A stretch of 61,815 bases of DNA, taken from NCBI GenBank assembly GCA_015490455.1, contig WFXU01000011.1:12501-74315 (forward strand). The letters are read 5' to 3'. The notes below the pieces were generated by a model that ran no database searches, was not told the origin of the DNA, and worked only from the letters and a program-made list of their open reading frames with translations. A program made the position numbers and the translations under genes. The stretch's first letter is position 1. Every line of letters begins with the position of its first letter. The DNA comes from Hyphomicrobiales bacterium. Lineage in GTDB: Bacteria > Pseudomonadota > Alphaproteobacteria > Rhizobiales > Devosiaceae. Shown here one piece after another: positions 57,391 to 61,815 of the stretch.

Positions 57391-59010
57391 GTGCAAGATA
57401 GTAAATTAGCCGAACTTGATTCTGAATTTTACGAATTAGCGCAAAATGCCAAAGCCTGGCCCTTTGTTGAAGCAAAAAAATTGGTTAATCGTATAAAGAG
57501 AACGGGGCAAAAAAAGGTAATTTTTCAAACAGGATATGGCCCCTCAGGCTTACCCCATATCGGCACTTTTGGTGAGGTTGCCCGCACTACAATGGTCAGG
57601 ACGGCCTTTCATTTATTGACTAAAGGGGAAATAGAGAGCAAATTAATTTGTTTTTCTGATGATTTGGATGGATTAAGAAAAGTTCCGGATAATGTTCCAA
57701 ACAAGGAAATGATGCGCGCCTATCTTAATATGCCTCTTTCGCGCATTCCTGACCCATTTTCAAATGAATATCCTTCCTTTGCCGCTGCCAATAATGCTCG
57801 CTTAAGAGGTTTTTTGGATAGTTTTGGCTTTGATTATGAATTTGCTTCCGCCACTGAATATTATAGTTCGGGGCGATTTGATGAAGCGTTGATGAAAATG
57901 CTAAAAAATTATGACAAAATAATGGATATTATTTTGCCAACATTGGGGGAAGAAAGACGAGCTACCTATTCGCCCTTTTTGCCAATTTGCAAAAAAAGTG
58001 GGAAGGTTTTGCAAGTGCCAATGATTGCTAGAGACGAAATAAAGGGCACAATTACTTATGTTGATCCGCAAACAAAGGAAGAAGTTGAAACTAGCGTTAA
58101 GGGGGGAGCGGTAAAATGTCAGTGGAAAGCCGATTGGGCTTTACGCTGGTTCGCTTTAGGGGTGGATTATGAAATGGCTGGCAAAGATCTGATAGATTCG
58201 GTAAGACTTTCCTCACGCATAGTAAAAGCAATGGGCGGCACTCCCCCAGAAGGCTTTAATTATGAATTATTTCTTGATGAAAAGGGGCAAAAAATTTCAA
58301 AATCAAAGGGAAATGGCCTAACCATGCAGGAATGGTTAAAATATGCTACCCCCGAAAGCCTTGCCCTATTTATGTTTCAAAAGCCAAAAACTGCCAAAAA
58401 ATTATATTTTGATATTATTCCCAAAACGGTTGATGAATATTATCAATTTGTTGATGCTTATCATAGGCAGGATAGGGCCGCGCAATTAGAAAATCCAGCC
58501 TTTCATATTCATTCTGGCAATCCGGGAAAACATGATGTGCCAATAAGTTTTACCCTATTATTAAATCTTGTTTCTGCTGCTAATGCCGAAGATAAAAAGG
58601 TTCTTTGGGGTTTTATCTCTAAATATGTAACTGGAGCAACACCAAAAACCCACCCAGAATTAGATCGTTTGGTAGGTTTTGCCATTAGCTATTTTCATGA
58701 TTTTATTAAGCCAAGTAAAATTTATCGTTCGCCAAATGAAGAAGAGCGCCAAGCCCTATTAGCTTTAATGAAGGGGTTAGAAGAATTTGGCGATTCTCAT
58801 GATGGTAAAAAAATTCAAGAACTTATTTATAAAATCGGCAATGAATTTGAGTTTGAACCTTTAAGGGACTGGTTTAAGGCGCTCTATCAAATATTGTTGG
58901 GGCAGAATCAGGGGCCTAGATTTGGCTCATTCATTGCCCTTTATGGGGTTAGTGAAACTATAAAATTGATTAGAAAGGCATTAAATAATGAATTGACTAA
59001 ATCAAATTAG
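57391..59010 (+). CDS. lysK: class I lysyl-tRNA synthetase
   Basis: This 539-residue class I enzyme charges tRNA-Lys and is the archaeal-type form found in many alphaproteobacteria and spirochaetes, unrelated to class II LysS. The HIGH-type motif is [13 protein letters not shown] (near 51-63) and the KMSKS-type motif is KISKSKGNG (near 300). [16 protein letters not shown] near 89 is a LysK block. The start is GTG after AAGAGAAA. No class II lysS is seen in the window. The gene stands alone. Confidence 0.95.
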   Translation: MQDSKLAELDSEFYELAQNAKAWPFVEAKKLVNRIKRTGQKKVIFQTGYGPSGLPHIGTFGEVARTTMVRTAFHLLTKGEIESKLICFSDDLDGLRKVPDNVPNKEMMRAYLNMPLSRIPDPFSNEYPSFAAANNARLRGFLDSFGFDYEFASATEYYSSGRFDEALMKMLKNYDKIMDIILPTLGEERRATYSPFLPICKKSGKVLQVPMIARDEIKGTITYVDPQTKEEVETSVKGGAVKCQWKADWALRWFALGVDYEMAGKDLIDSVRLSSRIVKAMGGTPPEGFNYELFLDEKGQKISKSKGNGLTMQEWLKYATPESLALFMFQKPKTAKKLYFDIIPKTVDEYYQFVDAYHRQDRAAQLENPAFHIHSGNPGKHDVPISFTLLLNLVSAANAEDKKVLWGFISKYVTGATPKTHPELDRLVGFAISYFHDFIKPSKIYRSPNEEERQALLALMKGLEEFGDSHDGKKIQELIYKIGNEFEFEPLRDWFKALYQILLGQNQGPRFGSFIALYGVSETIKLIRKALNNELTKSN

Positions 59011-59275
59011 ACAAATTTGGTCAGTCAATTTGTAGCTATCAAGCAGTCATATTTTAGGTTGTTCTATTAGCCTATAATGCGTGCAAGTGAACAAGGGGGC
59101 AAGGGGGAAATAGGGGAGAAATAGAGGAACAGGATGAAGGAGCAAAGGTGCAAAAGGGGCAAAAGGGGCAAAAGGGAATGAAAGTGATAGGATGGACAGG
59201 ATAGAATAAGATAGAATAGAATGACTTAAATTTAGATAATTAAAACAAGGGACGGTTAAGAAGGGGCGGTGAAAT
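59011..59275. repeat. purine-rich low-complexity interval with short tandem repeat
   Basis: No gene. Bases 59092-59178 are almost all purines on the plus strand. They include three near-perfect copies of a 9-base unit GCAAAAGGG with an extra G (about 59149-59178). Bases 59190-59222 contain AGATAGAATA-like short repeats. The first part resembles the purine-rich 5' end of the serine-hydrolase gene (4741-4797, minus strand). It may be slippage-generated DNA. Confidence 0.6.
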
Positions 59276-59758
59276 TTGTTGGAAAAAAATTCTGAATATG
59301 GACGGAAATTTCTTGTAATAATTGATGAGACGGATGAATGTGATCGCGCCGTTACATTTGCTGCCTATCGGGTCAAACGGACGGGGGGAACGGTAAAATT
59401 ACTGGCAATTATTGAGCCTGACCAGTTTCAACATTGGCTGGGGGTTGAAAATATTATGCGTCAAGAAGCAATGGAGCAGGCAGAACAATTATTAAAAATT
59501 CGCTCAGAACGAATAAAATCAATAGGGAATATAAAGGTTGAAACTGTTGTGCGTGAAGGACAAAAGGCCGAAGAGGTAGAAAAACTTATCCATGAGGATA
59601 AGGATATTGGCATTTTGGTTCTTGCTTCTGGTACGTCCTCTAAAGGTCCTGGACCGCTTGTTTCTGCTTTTGCGACCCGTTCTGCAAATGCTCTTCCTAT
59701 TCCTGTAACCATTGTTCCGGGCGGGTTAAGTGACGAGCAAATTATCGCTCTTTGCTAA
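59276..59758 (+). CDS. universal stress protein, UspA family
   Basis: This 160-residue alpha/beta protein has the Usp fold: FLVIIDETDECDRAVTFAAY at the start with the conserved Asp, a middle KVETVVREGQKAEEVEKLI block, and DIGILVLASGTSSKGPGPLVS near 110. The G-2x-G-9x-G-S/T ATP-binding pattern is only partly present, so ATP binding is uncertain. Usp proteins are cytosolic and rise under stress. The start is one of two adjacent TTG codons after AAGGGGCGG. The next gene, nfuA-like, is 93 bases downstream. Confidence 0.87.
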   Translation: MLEKNSEYGRKFLVIIDETDECDRAVTFAAYRVKRTGGTVKLLAIIEPDQFQHWLGVENIMRQEAMEQAEQLLKIRSERIKSIGNIKVETVVREGQKAEEVEKLIHEDKDIGILVLASGTSSKGPGPLVSAFATRSANALPIPVTIVPGGLSDEQIIALC

Positions 59759-59851
59759 ATAAATTTATAAAGCGATAATATTTGCCTATCTCGCTTTACT
59801 AATGATAAAAAAATATTATATAAGGGCTAGTTGGTTAAAGAGAGTTGATTT

Positions 59852-60421
59852 ATGTTTATCCAAACGCAGGCAACGCCAAATCCGGATGCACTTAAATTCT
59901 TACCCGGCCGGGAGGTAATTTCGGGTGAGCCTTATAATTTCACCAATAAAAGGTCAGCAGAAATTTCTCCGCTGGCAAGCGCATTATTTGAAATTGATGG
60001 AGTTGTGTCAGTTTTTTTAGGTGCGGACTTTATATCGGTAACAAAAAATAATGTTGAGTGGGAACATATAAAGCCGCTTATTCTTGGCACAATAATGGAT
60101 CATTTTCTCTCTGATGTTCCAATAATAGATAATATGGATAAAATAGAGGCAAAAGAGGAAAGGGAGGAAAGTGAATTTTTTGATGAAAAAGATAGTGAAA
60201 CGGTAGAAATCATCAAAGAATTACTTGATACGCGTGTGCGCCCTGCTGTCGCTATGGATGGGGGCGATATTACTTTTAAGGGCTTTAAGGATGGGGTGGT
60301 TTTTTTGCGAATGAAAGGAGCCTGCGCGGGCTGTCCGTCATCTACCGCTACATTAAAAAGCGGTGTTGAAAATTTATTGCGCCATTTTATTCCTGATATT
60401 ATTTCCGTTCAAGAAGTCTAG
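59852..60421 (+). CDS. NfuA-type Fe-S cluster scaffold/carrier protein
   Basis: This 189-residue protein has an Nfu N-terminal domain (about 1-88, TQATPNPDALKFLPGREV with SPLASALFEIDGV) and a NifU C-terminal domain (about 105-185). The cluster ligands are Cys158 and Cys161 in GACAGCPSSTATLKSG. It assembles or transfers 4Fe-4S clusters in the cytosol; MiaB and other radical-SAM enzymes are typical clients. A short acidic linker joins the domains. Full length and intact Cys pair support function. Confidence 0.93.
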   Translation: MFIQTQATPNPDALKFLPGREVISGEPYNFTNKRSAEISPLASALFEIDGVVSVFLGADFISVTKNNVEWEHIKPLILGTIMDHFLSDVPIIDNMDKIEAKEEREESEFFDEKDSETVEIIKELLDTRVRPAVAMDGGDITFKGFKDGVVFLRMKGACAGCPSSTATLKSGVENLLRHFIPDIISVQEV

Positions 60422-60495
60422 CTCAGTTTAGCTCAGGAAGAAATCACCCAATTCATATTATCTGTCTATAGGTATTATAGTTTTGTAATTATATA

Positions 60496-61719
60496 TTATA
60501 TGGCCTGCCCCAATAATAATTTTGGCACTTCGCCCGAAGTTGAGCTTATAGCTGCCGCATGGCGAATAAGATAATTTTTAACAAAGGGCATTTTATCAAC
60601 CAAGCCAAGACCAATATCGCGTGCAATTCTGATTGGGGCTATATCATTGGAAAACAGCCTTACCAGACAATCGGTCATCATCGCCATCAATATTACATCA
60701 AAACGGCGCCATTTCTGGTAGCTTTCAAGCACATTATGGGCGCCAATGTCCTGCCCTAAACGACGCGCATTAACAAGAATTTGCACTAAAGCCGCAACAT
60801 CTTTTAATCCTAAATTCATTCCCTGACCGGAAACAGGATGAATTGCATGCGCCGAATCGCCGATTAAAACAAGACGATTAGTGATAAAATTATCCGCTAT
60901 TTGTAATTTGAAAGGAAAGGTTTGCACTTTTTCAACTATTTTTACTTTTCCCAAATTTGCTCCCATTATTTCTTCTATGATTGGCTCAACTTCATTATGG
61001 GGCATATTTTTATATGATTCAGCATTTTTTGTTTTTTCCGTCCATACTAATGATGATTGTTTACCCAAAAGCGGTAAAGAGGCAAATGGTCCGTTTGGAC
61101 GAAAATGCTCATAAGCCACATTATTATGCTCTTTTTCATGCTCAATAGTAGTTACAATACCACTCTGACCATATGAATGACCATTTGTTTTTATTTTAGC
61201 TAATTTTCTTAATAGCGATTCTTTTCCATCGGCAGCAATTATTAAATCCGCACTTAGCTCTTTATTATTATCCAAAATTAGCCTAGCTCTATATTCATCG
61301 CTCTTTAGCTCACGAATATTTATTGGGCTTATCATATCCACCTTGCCCTTTATGGCCTTAAGCAGCAATTTAATTGTAACGACATTTGGCACCATGTAGG
61401 CAAAAGGCGTATCTGGTGCAATATTACCTGCAAATTGCAAGAAAAGAGGGCGCGAAATGTCACCTTCGCCCGAATCGGTAATTTCCATTTTTTCTATTGG
61501 ATTAGACAGTTTTTTCATCTCCTGCCAAATGCCAATAGCATCAAATATATTTAATATGCCCGCGGCTAAAGCTGAAGCGCGAGAATCAACGGGCACTATA
61601 AAGGGATTTTTATCACAAATGGCGATTTTGAGAGAATCATCAAAACGCGCCAGACAAGCGGCCATTGTCAGGCCGACAGCACCCCCGCCAACAATTATAA
61701 TATCGTATTTTTTATTCAT
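60496..61719 (-). CDS. UbiH/UbiF/COQ6-family FAD-dependent hydroxylase
   Basis: This 407-residue flavoprotein monooxygenase is of the ubiquinone-biosynthesis type. The dinucleotide motif is DIIIVGGGAVGLTMAACLAR near 5-24. DSRASALAAG near 47 is typical of Ubi hydroxylases, and GDSAHAIHPVSGQGMNLGLKD near 290 is the FAD/UbiH signature. It likely hydroxylates a ring position of the ubiquinone precursor; which position cannot be told. I start it at ATG 61719, with GGAG just upstream; two TTG codons before it are less likely. It is convergent with the nfu gene. Confidence 0.92.
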   Translation of the reverse strand: MNKKYDIIIVGGGAVGLTMAACLARFDDSLKIAICDKNPFIVPVDSRASALAAGILNIFDAIGIWQEMKKLSNPIEKMEITDSGEGDISRPLFLQFAGNIAPDTPFAYMVPNVVTIKLLLKAIKGKVDMISPINIRELKSDEYRARLILDNNKELSADLIIAADGKESLLRKLAKIKTNGHSYGQSGIVTTIEHEKEHNNVAYEHFRPNGPFASLPLLGKQSSLVWTEKTKNAESYKNMPHNEVEPIIEEIMGANLGKVKIVEKVQTFPFKLQIADNFITNRLVLIGDSAHAIHPVSGQGMNLGLKDVAALVQILVNARRLGQDIGAHNVLESYQKWRRFDVILMAMMTDCLVRLFSNDIAPIRIARDIGLGLVDKMPFVKNYLIRHAAAISSTSGEVPKLLLGQAI

Positions 61720-61815
61720 TTTCTCCAACAATATTTTCTATTTTGAAATAGTTAGCAAATTAAAGCAATATTTATATTAAATTATTTTGCCTAAATTTTG
61801 TTCACATACTAATAT

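Noticed and set aside
59149-59178. Short tandem repeats after lysK as a CRISPR array
   Set aside because: Units are about 10 bases with no spacers, and no cas genes are near.

Overview
The window looks like chromosomal DNA of an AT-rich alphaproteobacterium of the Hyphomicrobiales (Rhizobiales) type. The evidence is gene content and order. The block tsaB-rimI-fur/mur-plsC-miaB-phoH-ybeY-corC-lnt-metK-trmB-rimP-nusA-ylxR-infB-rbfA-truB, the run mutS-glnD-murJ-trpS, the pair rluD/rpoH, the group LppC/rsmI-yraN-gshB, a class I lysyl-tRNA synthetase and a Fur protein without CxxC pairs are all familiar from that order. Coding DNA is strongly A+T-biased, TTG starts are common, and TGA is used as a stop, so the code is standard. 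I cannot name the genus.

Layout: 1-3.3 kb holds the 3' part of an rRNA operon (23S, 5S, strong terminator) with no tRNA after 5S. From 3.5 to 9.0 kb are a membrane-anchored serine hydrolase, YjbQ, a glutathione transferase, rpoH, rluD and two small membrane proteins. A tRNA-Ser(GGA) lies at 9.5 kb in a gene-poor stretch. From 10 to 15 kb are a small membrane protein, a YjbR-like protein, an LppC-like lipoprotein, and rsmI-yraN-gshB-marC. From 15.1 to 32.5 kb is a nearly continuous co-directional block of translation, RNA and envelope genes.

From 32.5 to 40.2 kb an accessory segment lies between truB and rpsO, which are usually neighbours in this order. It holds a secreted beta-helix protein, RutR, and a four-gene operon that should turn N-carbamoyl-beta-alanine into beta-alanine, malonate semialdehyde and acetyl-CoA. 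A near-perfect RutR operator lies in the divergent promoter region. The two upstream pyrimidine-reduction steps are not present. rpsO and pnp follow, with structured RNA around them.

From 43 to 46 kb a 670-base gene-poor stretch is followed by a cobalt-uptake cassette (cbtB-cbtA-cobW) under a complete cobalamin riboswitch. Then come a SIMPL-domain protein and mutS-glnD-murJ-trpS. From 55 to 61.8 kb are a periplasmic solute-binding protein, a sterol-desaturase-type membrane enzyme, a TerB-like protein, lysK, a universal stress protein, an NfuA-type Fe-S scaffold and a UbiH-family hydroxylase.

I found no CRISPR array, insertion sequence, prophage or toxin-antitoxin pair, and no clearly new multi-gene system. 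The less ordinary items are a palindromic intergenic repeat present in two copies 40 kb apart, the RutR-box operon inserted between truB and rpsO, a tandem duplication in the rpsO leader, a conserved uncharacterised protein between rbfA and truB, and divergent rluD/membrane-protein genes whose start codons are only 12 bases apart.
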